The notes: a model not told the origin generated them from the letters alone. Counted from the first letter of the stretch, positions 39,723 to 48,933 are shown. The stretch: 64,000 bases of DNA from Planctomycetota bacterium (GCA_014238855.1 JABAAH010000005.1:1-64000), one strand, 5' to 3'. Translations and numbers: made by a program.

Positions 39723-41063
39723 ATGAGTGCCCCCACAGCCAATTCAATTCGGCCAACACCTTGGCCAGGAACCCATTCTGGTGAGCAGGCAAGCCTTTCT
39801 CTTGAAGGGCAGTCTGTAGAATTACCAGTTATCGTCGGCAGTGAGGGAGAAAAAGCCCTTGATATTTCTCGCCTACGATCAGGAACTGGATACATAACAC
39901 TCGACGAGGGATATGTTAATACCGGTTCTACGACGAGTGGCATAACATTTCTGAATGGTGAAGAGGGTATTCTTCGTTACAGAGGCTACCCAATCGAAGA
40001 ACTTGCCGCACGTTGTGACTTTATCGAAGTTGCTTATCTTCTTATCTATGGGGAGCTTCCAAAAAAACCAGAAATTGATGCTTTTCGGCACTCTTTATCA
40101 AACCACTCGATGATTCATGAGGACATGCGGAGCTTTTATAATGGCTTCCCTCGTGATGCACATCCTATGGCAATTGTTGGCAGTGTTGTTGGTGCGCTTT
40201 CGACGTTTTATCAAGACTCCTTAGATGTCCGTGATCCAAAACAAGTCGAGGTCAGCGTTCATCGTCTCCTTGCAAAACTTCCCACAATTGCTGCGTATAG
40301 CTATAAAAAGTCGATTGGCCAGCCATTCATCTACCCAAGGAATGATCGTTCTTATTGTGAAAATTTTCTTGAAATGATGTTCGCTGTGCCGTGTGAAGAG
40401 TATGAGATCGATCCAGACTTTACTAACGCACTTGAAATGTTACTTATTGTACATGCCGATCACGAACAAAATTGTTCGACATCAACAGTTCGTATGGTGG
40501 GCTCAAGCGATGCAAATCTTTTCGCAAGCATATCTGCTGGTGTATCTGCTCTGTGGGGTCCCCTTCACGGTGGTGCAAATCAAGCATGCGTCCAAATGTT
40601 AGAACAAATTGTGGCGGATGGTGGTAATGTAAAAAAATACGTTGAGCTTGCAAAAAAGAAGGGTTCTGGTTTTCGCTTAATGGGTTTCGGCCACCGTGTT
40701 TACAAGAACTATGATCCACGAGCGACTCTTATAAAAGCAACGTGTGACAAACTTCTAGCGAAAATTGACCGTAACGATCCTTTGTTTGATATTGCCCAGC
40801 AATTAGAAGAAGTTGCTCGGGCAGATGACTATTTTATCGAACGAAAACTTTACCCAAATGTGGATTTTTACTCTGGTGTGATCTATCGCGCTATGGGCAT
40901 ACCCGAGCAGATGTTTACCGTACTTTTTGCAATGGGACGCCTTCCAGGGTGGATTGCGCACTGGATGGAGATGCACCAAAACCCCACCAAAAGAATCTGT
41001 CGCCCACGACAAGTCTACTCAGGTGAGACCTGTCGCAAGTTTGTGCCGCTTGATCAGAGATGA
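39723..41063 (+). CDS. gltA: Citrate synthase
   Basis: 446 aa from the ATG at 39723, with GGAG at 39710-39713 upstream; an in-frame TTG at 39708 is less likely. Condenses acetyl-CoA and oxaloacetate. Visible motifs are GYITLDEGYVNTGSTTSGITFLNGEEGILRYRGYPIEELA, DHEQNCSTSTVRMVGSS, GPLHGGANQACVQML and MGFGHRVYKNYDPRA (catalytic His residues), then PNVDFYSGVIYRAMGIP with the catalytic Asp. The N-terminal extension of about 30 residues is like type II enzymes. The only TCA gene in the window; it would use acetyl-CoA from the beta-oxidation operon. Confidence 0.96.
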   Translation: MSAPTANSIRPTPWPGTHSGEQASLSLEGQSVELPVIVGSEGEKALDISRLRSGTGYITLDEGYVNTGSTTSGITFLNGEEGILRYRGYPIEELAARCDFIEVAYLLIYGELPKKPEIDAFRHSLSNHSMIHEDMRSFYNGFPRDAHPMAIVGSVVGALSTFYQDSLDVRDPKQVEVSVHRLLAKLPTIAAYSYKKSIGQPFIYPRNDRSYCENFLEMMFAVPCEEYEIDPDFTNALEMLLIVHADHEQNCSTSTVRMVGSSDANLFASISAGVSALWGPLHGGANQACVQMLEQIVADGGNVKKYVELAKKKGSGFRLMGFGHRVYKNYDPRATLIKATCDKLLAKIDRNDPLFDIAQQLEEVARADDYFIERKLYPNVDFYSGVIYRAMGIPEQMFTVLFAMGRLPGWIAHWMEMHQNPTKRICRPRQVYSGETCRKFVPLDQR

Positions 41064-41098
41064 TCGTGACAAAATCTCTTTAAGCTTGGATAAACTTT

Positions 41099-41593
41099 TT
41101 ATTTTGGCTTCCCTTTTCCGCGTTTCTGTTTAAAAAATTCTGATAAAAGACTGCTCGACTCCTGCTCAAGGACATGACCCACATGCTCAACCTGATGATT
41201 CAGTCGGTTGTCTTCAAATAGATGGTACAGAGATTCGACTGCACCAGCTTTAGTATCTGATGCCCCCCAGACAACAGCCGGCAACCTTGCCTGGACGATT
41301 GCACCAGCACACATTGGACATGGCTCAAGAGTCACATACAGAATGCAATCAATGAGTCTCCATGAACCTAATGCTGAAGACGCTTGTGTAAGCGCAATCA
41401 TCTCTGCGTGCGCTGTTGGATCTCCCAGTTGCTCCCTCTGATTATGCGCACTGGCGACAATGCGGCCAGCGGCAACTATAACCGCCCCGACAGGCACTTC
41501 ATCTTCCTCGATAGCTTGTCTTGCTTCACGTAAAGCATATTGCATCCACTTCTCATGCTCTGGCTTACTGCTGAATTGATTCTCTGAAAACAT
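41099..41593 (-). CDS. tadA: tRNA-specific adenosine deaminase
   Basis: 165 aa from the ATG at 41593, with GGGAG at 8 nt spacing; the open frame reaches a TTG at 41629 but the shorter form matches the usual length (about 167 aa). It converts A34 to inosine in tRNA-Arg(ACG). The zinc/catalytic sites are HAEM (His ligand and proton-shuttle Glu) and PCPMCAGAI (two Cys ligands). It also has the family start [28 protein letters not shown]. Convergent with gltA. Confidence 0.95.
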   Translation of the reverse strand: MFSENQFSSKPEHEKWMQYALREARQAIEEDEVPVGAVIVAAGRIVASAHNQREQLGDPTAHAEMIALTQASSALGSWRLIDCILYVTLEPCPMCAGAIVQARLPAVVWGASDTKAGAVESLYHLFEDNRLNHQVEHVGHVLEQESSSLLSEFFKQKRGKGKPK

Positions 41594-41811
41594 AGGCCGG
41601 ACTCCCGATGGTTGCTGACGATTCTGCAAAAAACATTCGAGGTAATATCAATAGTATTACCAGAAAAATAATTTCATTATTAAATCCCCCCTGCAAGACG
41701 CACTTCGTTGGACTCCAAAGTCTTTTGCTGGATAAAATATAATATGGATACGTGTAAATACATTAAGACAACCGTCTCATCACAACTCACACACTTCATT
41801 TGGAATTTTTG

Positions 41812-42456
41812 ATGGATGCACTTTTACTACTACTGCGATGGATGCATATTTTTGGTGCAGTAATTCTTGCTGGGGGTCTCTGCTTCACTCGCTTTGCTCT
41901 TCTTCCTGCGTTGGCTGATACCGACGAAAATAGTCGGGAAAAAATACAAGAGAATATCCGGCGAAAATGGCTCCCGTGGGTCATCGTCGGAATAACACTC
42001 CTGCTTGTGAGCGGATTGACAAATTTCCTTCTCTTTAACAACACCGTAAAGTCGCAAGGATGGAGTGATGGTCAGTGGATGAGGCAAACAAGTTATCACG
42101 CTATATTCGGTGTAAAATTCCTTTTAGCCCTAGGGGTTTTCTATTTTGCAAGCGGACTCTTTGGCAGGGGGTCTGGTACAGCATGGATTCGAAGCGATCG
42201 GATGCGATGGCTTGGAGTTACCCTTGGTCTTATGGTTGCCGTAATCATGCTATCTAGCTGGCTTCGGAATCTTCATATGGGGCCAAATCAATCATCCAGT
42301 CTAGAACCTGGTGTATCACTTAGTGTTGAAGCTAAAATGACTGATCCCAATGATCCGAATCGTTACCAAAATTCAGAGGCAGGAGCTGCTTTTCGAAAAG
42401 ATGGTGACTCACAAGCACCCGTTGAATCATCTGACACAAGTAGACCGACTGAATAA
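41812..42456 (+). CDS. Four-helix membrane protein (CopD-like)
   Basis: 214 aa from ATG 41812, with GGAA just upstream; a TTG at 41800 is the alternative. Four hydrophobic helices: LLLLLRWMHIFGAVILAGGLCF, WLPWVIVGITLLLVSGLTNFLLF, FGVKFLLALGVFYFASGLF and WLGVTLGLMVAVIMLSSWL. The HIFGAVILAGG start resembles the CopD/DUF2269 type of membrane protein, but function is not known. The C-terminal 50 residues are hydrophilic. A TATAAT hexamer at 41738-41743 may be its -10 element, though no matching -35 is seen. First of a plus-strand row ending with a kinase. Confidence 0.75.
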   Translation: MDALLLLLRWMHIFGAVILAGGLCFTRFALLPALADTDENSREKIQENIRRKWLPWVIVGITLLLVSGLTNFLLFNNTVKSQGWSDGQWMRQTSYHAIFGVKFLLALGVFYFASGLFGRGSGTAWIRSDRMRWLGVTLGLMVAVIMLSSWLRNLHMGPNQSSSLEPGVSLSVEAKMTDPNDPNRYQNSEAGAAFRKDGDSQAPVESSDTSRPTE

Positions 42457-42486
42457 TTTGCTTACGTTTCCAAGCAGGGCAATTTG

Positions 42487-42654
42487 ATGGATAAAAAAAA
42501 GAAAAAGCGACTTGAAGTTCTTCAGCAGAAAATAACAAAACTCCAAAAACTCTTAGCTGCTGAAAAAGAACAGCCCGATGATCCGGCCGAAGTTCCGCGA
42601 ATCGAAGCAGAGCTTGCGAAGACGCATGAGGAAATGGCATCACTGAAGCAGTGA
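42487..42654 (+). CDS. 55-aa charged coiled-coil protein
   Basis: A short gene: ATG 42487, TGA 42652-42654. The product begins with a run of Lys, then a heptad-like LEVLQQKITKLQKLLAAEK and an acidic helix ending EEMASLKQ, so nearly all helical and probably coiled-coil. It fits exactly between the membrane protein (30 bp before) and the kinase (39 bp after) on the same strand. Codon use and position support a real gene; no function is known. Confidence 0.7.
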   Translation: MDKKKKKRLEVLQQKITKLQKLLAAEKEQPDDPAEVPRIEAELAKTHEEMASLKQ

Positions 42655-42693
42655 TTGACAACGTATTTTATTTTTTTACTGGCTTCATTACCT

Positions 42694-43554
42694 ATGAACA
42701 TCCGTAGCCTACTCGGTCCGTTACTCGGTTTTGGAGCAACTTCCAAAATACACATCTGGCAACGATTCGAACCAATCGGTGAAGGCATTGCTGGAACAAT
42801 GTCTAAATTTTACAAGGTGCATGACAAGGAGTCCGACCACATCGTTGGTCTAAAACTACCTAACATGGACAAGGTTGGTCCAATCGAGGCTCGTTTCAAG
42901 GGATTGAATAAGCCCAGCGAGGGTGAAATTAGCAAATTTATTGAAGGTGATCATGTTGTCAAAACACACGAGTGCGGAAAGACGCACGATGGTGGTCATT
43001 TCATTGTTCAAGACTTTCTCGACGGCACACTGGTTCACTTTCGTTTGAAGCGTGGTGAACCACTGTCACCAGACGACCGAATTAATATGATTGTGCAAAC
43101 TGCGATAGGTGTCGCTACAGTTCATAAAGCTGGATTTGTTCATCGCGACATCTGCCCAAGAAATTTGATGGTGAGTCATTTGGGCAAAACGACCCTCTTT
43201 GATTTCGGCCTCTCTGTCCCTGATAAGCCAGCTTTCCTGAGACCTGGCAACAGAACAGGCACACCGAATTACATGGCGCCCGAAGTGATTAGACGACGCC
43301 AATCTGACCACCGGCTCGATATTTTTTCGTTTGGTGTCACAGCTTACGAAATTTACAGTGGGCAGCTTCCATGGCCGGGAGGAGACGCTCGTGCAGCTCT
43401 AGCTCACGACACACCAGCTCCAGATATTCGTGATGTTGCCAATGGCACACCTGACCGGCTCGCCGATGTCATTATGGACTGCATCAGACCCGACCCCGAT
43501 GATCGACACGACTCAATGGACTTACTATTACAAAAAATGCGGCGTTTAACCTGA
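42694..43554 (+). CDS. Small Ser/Thr protein kinase with atypical catalytic loop
   Basis: 286 aa from ATG 42694; the longer TTG frame at 42655 adds 13 residues with no family match. It is a single kinase domain and little else. The glycine loop is IGEGIAGTMSKFYKV, partly degenerate. Lys54 in VGLKLP pairs with the helix-C Glu. The catalytic loop is H150-R151-D152-ICPRN157, so the usual Lys two residues after Asp is Cys154. D170-F171-G172 and APE (196-198) are intact. It is therefore probably active but with altered catalysis or substrate choice. No membrane anchor. Confidence 0.88.
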   Translation: MNIRSLLGPLLGFGATSKIHIWQRFEPIGEGIAGTMSKFYKVHDKESDHIVGLKLPNMDKVGPIEARFKGLNKPSEGEISKFIEGDHVVKTHECGKTHDGGHFIVQDFLDGTLVHFRLKRGEPLSPDDRINMIVQTAIGVATVHKAGFVHRDICPRNLMVSHLGKTTLFDFGLSVPDKPAFLRPGNRTGTPNYMAPEVIRRRQSDHRLDIFSFGVTAYEIYSGQLPWPGGDARAALAHDTPAPDIRDVANGTPDRLADVIMDCIRPDPDDRHDSMDLLLQKMRRLT

Positions 43555-43670
43555 AAAATTGGGGGCTTGAAGGGACCATGAGGTGATTTACACTAATAAA
43601 TTATGTTTCACGGTTCGAAGCCCTTTGCCCCACATACAATCAAAGTCCTATCTGCTAAGGAATTTCCACT

Positions 43671-43880
43671 ATGACAATGAACAAAAGTCTTCGAGTCCGT
43701 AAAGGTGGTGGTGGCAACCGAGGTGTACTGAGCCGAGCAGAGAGAATTACAAAGCTCAAGAATCTTGAAAAGTGGGAAGATGGTCAGAGCCCTCTCGGCC
43801 TACCAAAAGTCCGCGTTTACAAAATTTCAATGAAGAAGAAAAAAGCTAAGGATGATTCGGAAACGGCTGAAGGCGAATAA
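43671..43880 (+). CDS. PVC-type small basic protein
   Basis: 69 aa, strongly basic, with AAGGA at 43657-43661 and a 9-nt spacer to the ATG. The sequence NKSLRVRKGGGGNRGVLSRAERITKLKNLEKW and the Lys-rich tail match, from memory, the small basic protein reported as a signature of the Planctomycetes-Verrucomicrobia-Chlamydiae group, thought to bind RNA or the ribosome. It is the best single taxonomic marker in this window. Convergent with hemY, 6 bp between stops. Confidence 0.88.
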   Translation: MTMNKSLRVRKGGGGNRGVLSRAERITKLKNLEKWEDGQSPLGLPKVRVYKISMKKKKAKDDSETAEGE

Positions 43881-43886
43881 ATCGTT

Positions 43887-45344
43887 TTAGACATTTTGGT
43901 TACTGCTGCTGGAAATTTGTTTGATTGCTTGGGCTGCAGCTACCTGTCCCGAATGAATTACCTGAGGAATTCCTACGCCCTCGTAAGCACTGCCAGCTAG
44001 TCCAAGTGATGGCAAAATTGCTTCGAATTGTCGAATTCTCTTAATTCTCTCAACATGTCCTAAATTGTACTGCGGCATGGACGTGTGCCACCGGTCCACC
44101 TGAACCATTATTGGTCTACCACACACGCCAAGTGTTGTCTTTAAATCAATCAGAACTTCTTGAAGAACTTCTTCGTCCGTTAGTTCTGCAATGCCTGCAT
44201 CGAGTGCTCCTCCTATAAAAGCGCGAATCAGTACAGAATCCGCTGGTGCTCTACCTGAAAATTTACTACTCGAAAAACTAGCCGCCAAAATTCTTTTACC
44301 AGCAATTCTTGGAACAATCATGCCCGCAGCCGACAGAGGATGTGTTATTTCTTGCCGATGAAAACCAAGTGAGACGATTGCAGCACCTGCAAATTCAATA
44401 TTCCTTAATTCTGCTGAAAGTTCTGAAGATACTGTGGCGAGAATCGGAGAAGCTACCGACGCTGGCACTGCAAGTACAACACCGCTTGCTCGAGCCATTT
44501 GCTTACCAAGGGCAACTTGCCATTCCGCTCCATCATATTGCAGAGAACTCACTTTATCCTGAACAATTTTTACACCTGCACTCCGAAGATGGCTTTCAAG
44601 AGTATCGATTAATGTCTGCATGCCATATTTGAAGGATACGAATTGTCCATAACGAGCACCACTGGCATCACTACTTCCATTCACCTGCGAAATTCTTTTT
44701 TTTTCACCTCGTGTAAGACTACCCCAGTCTTGTTCCATCTTAAAGAATTCCGGACATGCCGCCGCCATGCTAAGCCTACTGGGATCTGCAGTCCAAATAC
44801 CCGAAACTAGCGGCTGAACTAATTTATCAAATGCTTCTTGCCCAAGCCTACGTACGGCAAATGATTCTAGACTTTCATCTGCACATTGTTTTTTTTGCTT
44901 AGGAATAAAACGCTCTCCAGCGACGCGCAAGCGACCGAGGCAAGAAAGAACATTTGACTGTAGAAATGGAACAATTTGTCCCGGTGCAAGAAGCCTAAAC
45001 CCTGGTGGTATAGGTAGAAGGACACCACTATTATTTTTTCGTGGACTCCAAATGAGCGCTCGCCTTGCCTCAGGATGAATGCTCACAAGTTCTTTGGAGA
45101 TGCCGAGCCGTCCAACGAGCTCAATGACTTCCGGACGAACAGAAAGAAAACTATCCGCTGAACGTTCTATAAGCCATCCTTCTCGACTCACCGTTTCAAT
45201 GACACCACCAAGTCGATGCGATGATTCGACAATAGTGACTCGAGGGGTTGGGCTTTGCCGAAGCAACCATTCTGCTGCAGAAAGTCCCGCTAGCCCTCCA
45301 CCGACAATGATTATGTGTTGTTGATTTTTTGAGTGGTTAACCAT
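43887..45344 (-). CDS. hemY: Protoporphyrinogen oxidase
   Basis: 485 aa, FAD enzyme of heme synthesis that oxidises protoporphyrinogen IX (or coproporphyrinogen III, in the coproporphyrin-dependent branch). The N-terminal Rossmann motif is IIVGGGLAGLSAAEWLL followed by VTIVESSHRLGGVIETV, typical of HemY. Also EGWLIERSADSFLSVRP, and the C-terminal FAD part PQYNLGHVERIKRI ... LAGSAYEGVGIPQVIHSGQVAA. No heme-synthesis gene is adjacent, so the substrate branch cannot be settled. Divergent from the TPR gene. Confidence 0.94.
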   Translation of the reverse strand: MVNHSKNQQHIIIVGGGLAGLSAAEWLLRQSPTPRVTIVESSHRLGGVIETVSREGWLIERSADSFLSVRPEVIELVGRLGISKELVSIHPEARRALIWSPRKNNSGVLLPIPPGFRLLAPGQIVPFLQSNVLSCLGRLRVAGERFIPKQKKQCADESLESFAVRRLGQEAFDKLVQPLVSGIWTADPSRLSMAAACPEFFKMEQDWGSLTRGEKKRISQVNGSSDASGARYGQFVSFKYGMQTLIDTLESHLRSAGVKIVQDKVSSLQYDGAEWQVALGKQMARASGVVLAVPASVASPILATVSSELSAELRNIEFAGAAIVSLGFHRQEITHPLSAAGMIVPRIAGKRILAASFSSSKFSGRAPADSVLIRAFIGGALDAGIAELTDEEVLQEVLIDLKTTLGVCGRPIMVQVDRWHTSMPQYNLGHVERIKRIRQFEAILPSLGLAGSAYEGVGIPQVIHSGQVAAAQAIKQISSSSNQNV

Positions 45345-45595
45345 GGTTTATATGGATAAGAAGATATGATTGGCTCGTTGTTTACTCACAACTGTAGCGA
45401 CATCTCAATACATTGGATCATAGCGTAATAGCCTATCTCCCCTAATCTATCGAATGGGGCCACCGATTACGCACCTACAGTGTGGCACCATGTTTTTGGT
45501 CTAGACTCAGTTTCACTCGACTTCTAGTGTTCGATCATCTTTGAGACAGTGGCATTCCTCAGTGTTTGCCGACGTGACTTCGGAGGCTCCAAACC

Positions 45596-47980
45596 GTGAT
45601 CGTGATGCAACGCTTCAGCCAACATTTATTTTCAACGGCTTTTTTCATCGCCTGCATTCATTTTGCTTTTAATACTGAAGCTGTAGAGCAAAAGAATGGT
45701 ACATCGATGCAACTACCCTCATGGGTTGAATCGATTGGGGAGCCCTCCAAAAGCCAAAGTGACGGGACAGCGCCTGAAGAAGCTATTGTTCCAGTAGTAC
45801 AGTCAGCGGTCGAAAGTAAAAATTCTTCTAATTCTTATTCAAGAAAAACAAATACTACTCCACAAATAACACAAGAGCAAATTCCTAGATCAAGGGCTTC
45901 GAGCCAAAGTAAACCAAGTCTCTCCGAACGTGCTGCTCGACTCTTTGACCCGGAAGTTCTGAAAACTGCCTGGAATGATCTTCTTCCAAGCTCAAAAGAA
46001 AAGACTAATACACCTGTTGCAAAAAAGAGTACACCGAAGGATGAAGGGGCTTCCCTCGGGCCAGAGACCAGCATACTTAAACAGGATAAGTCTAATAAAT
46101 CTCCATCATGGCAACGACCACTCGCAGCCGCAAGAAGCCTTCTCCAGGCACCACCAAATGCGAATGAAATATCGGCGATCGAAACCACAGGTGGTTCGAA
46201 CAAGAAATCAAAAGTGATTTCATCTACTCCTGATGAACCTATAGATATTGATCCATTGAACGCCCCGATTGCCGAGGCACCTGATGAAACGCCAACCCTG
46301 GCTATAGACCCAGCAAGTTTTCGCGGAGCATATCCAGGAAAGACGACTCGCGCAGATATCGATAATGAATGGGGCCCGGGTGAGACAATCCCTCGTGACG
46401 ATGGAACAGAGTGTTTCTTTTGGAAAATCGAGCCCTTCGATAGAGTTGCCGTTACATTTCGTGATGGTGTTGTTACGGCAATCCAAATTAAGTTATCGAA
46501 ACCCGTACCAAGTTCGGAACTCGCCAAGCAACTTGAGATTGCAGATCTTCGAACTGTTGCCATTCTTGACGATAATGGTGCAGCGATCGGTCAAGTTTTT
46601 CCTGAGCGGGGCGTAATGTTTAGCCTTGAGACAGGCACAACTTCAGCTACAGCCGTCTTGCTTGAATCGCTTGATCCTGATTCATTTGTGCTTCGTGCAG
46701 AGAGTGAAATGAAATCCTCCGCGGCCTACGCCGTTGCTGATCTCGAATATGCCATCGAGATTGATCCAACACATCTGCGAGCGCATCGTCTGCTTCTCGC
46801 ACTCATGTGTGACGAGGGCCGCTGGCAGACTGCGCTTCAACTGGCCAATACTGCCGAAGAACTTGGGCCCGGGGATGCGTGGACCGGCTTACAACGAGCT
46901 GAGGTTCTACTTAAGCTTGATCGTCCAAAAGAAGCACAATCTGCCATCGATGAACTTATCGAGAGACAAGATGTATCCTCACTTCTTGCATCACAAGCTG
47001 GACGACTTCGAGGACGCATTGAGCTTGGTAAAATTTCACCGGACTACGAACAAACTGTCGACCTGTTTACTGAAGCAATTCGTAAAGCAACGCCGCTTGC
47101 CGAAAGTCGCTCCGAAAACGTTCGTTCTGTAGCACAACAAGTTCTTCTTGACGCCCATCTAGGAACTGCTCAGGCGATTGCCCAAGGAACTTGGCAACAA
47201 AAAAGTCGTGTAATTCCAAAATGGATTAGCCGAGCCAATACAATTGTTGAGAAAATTGACTTAGAAGATCCCAGTAAAGACCGGCTCGAACTTGAGTTGA
47301 CCTGTGGTGCTCTTGCCGTTGCCGCCGGATCAGCAAACGCTATCGAAGCTGTGCCTTGGGTAAAGCGTTTACTTGCCATCAGAGAACGAATGAATGACTC
47401 CGTGACTGATCCCTGGAGAAGAAGACAGATAGATTGGCAAGTTGGCTGTGGCCTCAATGATGCTCTCGAGGCGGCCCGAAAACGTGGTGATGCAGAGGAT
47501 ATGCTCGACAATGCCACGCTCACTGTTGCCTATCTTGAGCGAGGTGCCGAACACCGTGAATTAACGGCCGGAGAAAGACGAGACCTTGGCGATTTGATGT
47601 TCCAGATAGGCATTATGCATAGCCTCCGAAATAGTGATCATGCCACCGCAGTAACCTGGTTCGATAAAACAATTCCTCTCTGGAATCAAAATGAGCAGGT
47701 CGTTCGAGATAATGAACTCGGACGCGTGGGCGAATCTTTCATTAGTATGGCCATTTCTTACTGGCAGGTTGAAAGACGAGATGACGCAATCGACTTGAGC
47801 CGCACCGGAGTTGATTTCATGGTTGAAGCCGTTGATTGTAAAAAACTTGATGAGCAGTCTTTGTCTGTCGCGTACGGAAATCTTGCAACCATGTATGCCG
47901 AGCAGGGTGATACTGACAAGTCACAGGCTTACGCAGAAATGGCTACTCGCGTTGAATCGACAAGTAGCCTCTTACGCTAG
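45596..47980 (+). CDS. Exported TPR-repeat protein, unknown function
   Basis: 794 aa starting at GTG; GGAGG at 45582-45586 with a 9-nt spacer fixes it. A signal peptide (FSTAFFIACIHFAFNTEA) is followed by a long low-complexity Ser/Lys/Pro stretch to about residue 220. Residues about 235-350 form a domain of the type seen in secreted repeat proteins (FRGAYPGKTTRADIDNEWGPGETIPRDDGTECFFWKIEPF, similar in form to SmpA/OmlA-like folds by eye only). From about 370 tetratricopeptide units run to the C-terminus (YAVADLEYAIEIDPTHLRAHRLLLALM, WQVERRDDAIDLSRTGVDFM). It may bind other envelope proteins. Confidence 0.8.
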   Translation: MIVMQRFSQHLFSTAFFIACIHFAFNTEAVEQKNGTSMQLPSWVESIGEPSKSQSDGTAPEEAIVPVVQSAVESKNSSNSYSRKTNTTPQITQEQIPRSRASSQSKPSLSERAARLFDPEVLKTAWNDLLPSSKEKTNTPVAKKSTPKDEGASLGPETSILKQDKSNKSPSWQRPLAAARSLLQAPPNANEISAIETTGGSNKKSKVISSTPDEPIDIDPLNAPIAEAPDETPTLAIDPASFRGAYPGKTTRADIDNEWGPGETIPRDDGTECFFWKIEPFDRVAVTFRDGVVTAIQIKLSKPVPSSELAKQLEIADLRTVAILDDNGAAIGQVFPERGVMFSLETGTTSATAVLLESLDPDSFVLRAESEMKSSAAYAVADLEYAIEIDPTHLRAHRLLLALMCDEGRWQTALQLANTAEELGPGDAWTGLQRAEVLLKLDRPKEAQSAIDELIERQDVSSLLASQAGRLRGRIELGKISPDYEQTVDLFTEAIRKATPLAESRSENVRSVAQQVLLDAHLGTAQAIAQGTWQQKSRVIPKWISRANTIVEKIDLEDPSKDRLELELTCGALAVAAGSANAIEAVPWVKRLLAIRERMNDSVTDPWRRRQIDWQVGCGLNDALEAARKRGDAEDMLDNATLTVAYLERGAEHRELTAGERRDLGDLMFQIGIMHSLRNSDHATAVTWFDKTIPLWNQNEQVVRDNELGRVGESFISMAISYWQVERRDDAIDLSRTGVDFMVEAVDCKKLDEQSLSVAYGNLATMYAEQGDTDKSQAYAEMATRVESTSSLLR

Positions 47981-48044
47981 ACAGTTCTTTTTAGAACAAT
48001 TCTCTCTTCATTTGCGCAACATGTAACTGAGAACGCAACCCATG

Positions 48045-48124
48045 ACGTTAACTGGCAACCACGTGTACTGGCAAATACGTAAACTGGCAAATACGTAAAC
48101 TGGCAAATACGTAAACTGGCAAAA
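48045..48124. repeat. Five tandem 16-bp units between convergent genes
   Basis: Five consecutive 16-bp units of consensus ACGTAAACTGGCAAAT at 48045, 48061, 48077, 48093 and 48109. The last three agree but for one final base; the first two are diverged. The array fills the space between the TPR gene and the minus-strand isomerase gene, ending 3 bp before the latter's stop. A related motif (AAAAACTGGCAAC) lies near 48955. Confidence 0.92.
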
Positions 48125-48127
48125 TCT

Positions 48128-48874
48128 TCAGACAAGTGTTTCAAGCAGCAACCTCATCTTGCGAAGTTCAGCCACTTGATCGACTCCCTCGAGCGGTGGT
48201 AGATGGATGCCGAGCGCTCTGTTATATCCAGCACGACTAAGTTGCGTAGCAATTCTTCCGTATTCGATAGTACCTTTGCCAATCTGTACCTGAAATGCAT
48301 CTGCTCGTGAATCTCGCAGATGGACATGGCAAACATTCGGCAGGATTGAATCCCACGAAGTCGGTTTTTTATGACCATACACTGAGTAACTCGGATCAAG
48401 CGTGACACCCAAACCAGGGACGTTGCGGCAAAGAGAAGCCGTTGTTTCAGCATCTTGTGTCATTCGATCAGATGCAGTCTTCACCCCGACGACCATTCCG
48501 TAAGATGCCGCTATAGCAACAAACTTTCTCAGACGTTCAATCTCCCCATTAAATGGCGTGCCCAACTCAGAGGCTTCAACAACAATCGTGACAATATCGA
48601 GAGTTTTTGCTAATCGACAACACGCATCAAATTTCTCGTATAGCTTGCCATCCTCCGGTGCTGCAAAGGATAACGCAACAGGGCGTAATCGCTGAAGGTC
48701 ACTACAAGCGGCAATCGCAGAATCGCTATTCTCAAGCACATCTGCGGGCTGAAGATGTGTACCGCCTTCATGTATATCAATTTCAACAGCTGTAAACTCA
48801 AGTTCGGCAAGGCGTTCCATCGCCTGATCAAGCGGCAAATTGGGAAAACATTCGGTACTGACACAGACAAACAA
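48128..48874 (-). CDS. Sugar isomerase/epimerase-like TIM barrel protein
   Basis: 248 aa, of the xylose isomerase-like/AP endonuclease 2 superfamily. Early strand FVCVSTECFPNLPLDQAMERLAELEFTAVEIDIHEGGTHL, TIVVEASELG, GMVVGVKTASDRMTQD, GLGVTLDPSYSVYG with metal-ligand-type Asp, and HVHLRDSRADAFQVQIGKGTIEYGRIATQL with the His/Asp pair. This pattern is usual for sugar or inositol epimerases; the substrate cannot be told. Planctomycetes encode many such proteins. It stands alone, divergent from sppA. Confidence 0.85.
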   Translation of the reverse strand: MFVCVSTECFPNLPLDQAMERLAELEFTAVEIDIHEGGTHLQPADVLENSDSAIAACSDLQRLRPVALSFAAPEDGKLYEKFDACCRLAKTLDIVTIVVEASELGTPFNGEIERLRKFVAIAASYGMVVGVKTASDRMTQDAETTASLCRNVPGLGVTLDPSYSVYGHKKPTSWDSILPNVCHVHLRDSRADAFQVQIGKGTIEYGRIATQLSRAGYNRALGIHLPPLEGVDQVAELRKMRLLLETLV

Positions 48875-48919
48875 AATGGATCACTCCTGGTAGACGACAA
48901 CAAAACAAAACTGAACATT

Positions 48920-48933
48920 ATTCTCTAGAGAAT
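48920..48933. promoter_or_regulatory. Perfect 14-bp palindrome in the isomerase/sppA divergent region
   Basis: ATTCTCTAGAGAAT is its own reverse complement; flanking AACATT (48914-48919) and AATGTT (48931-48936) can also pair. It is 46 bp upstream of the isomerase start and about 155 bp before sppA, where a dimeric repressor could act. Confidence 0.45.

Noticed and set aside
41738-41743. Promoter with TATAAT for the membrane protein gene
   Set aside because: No acceptable -35 hexamer at 15-19 bp spacing, so it was only mentioned under the gene and not listed as a promoter.
45835-46563. 242-aa minus-strand frame inside the TPR gene
   Set aside because: Antisense to a well-supported gene with ribosome-binding site and signal peptide; its Ser/Arg-rich composition is typical of a shadow frame.
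48045-48124. Possible CRISPR array
   Set aside because: The 16-bp units are directly adjacent with no spacers, so it is a plain tandem repeat.
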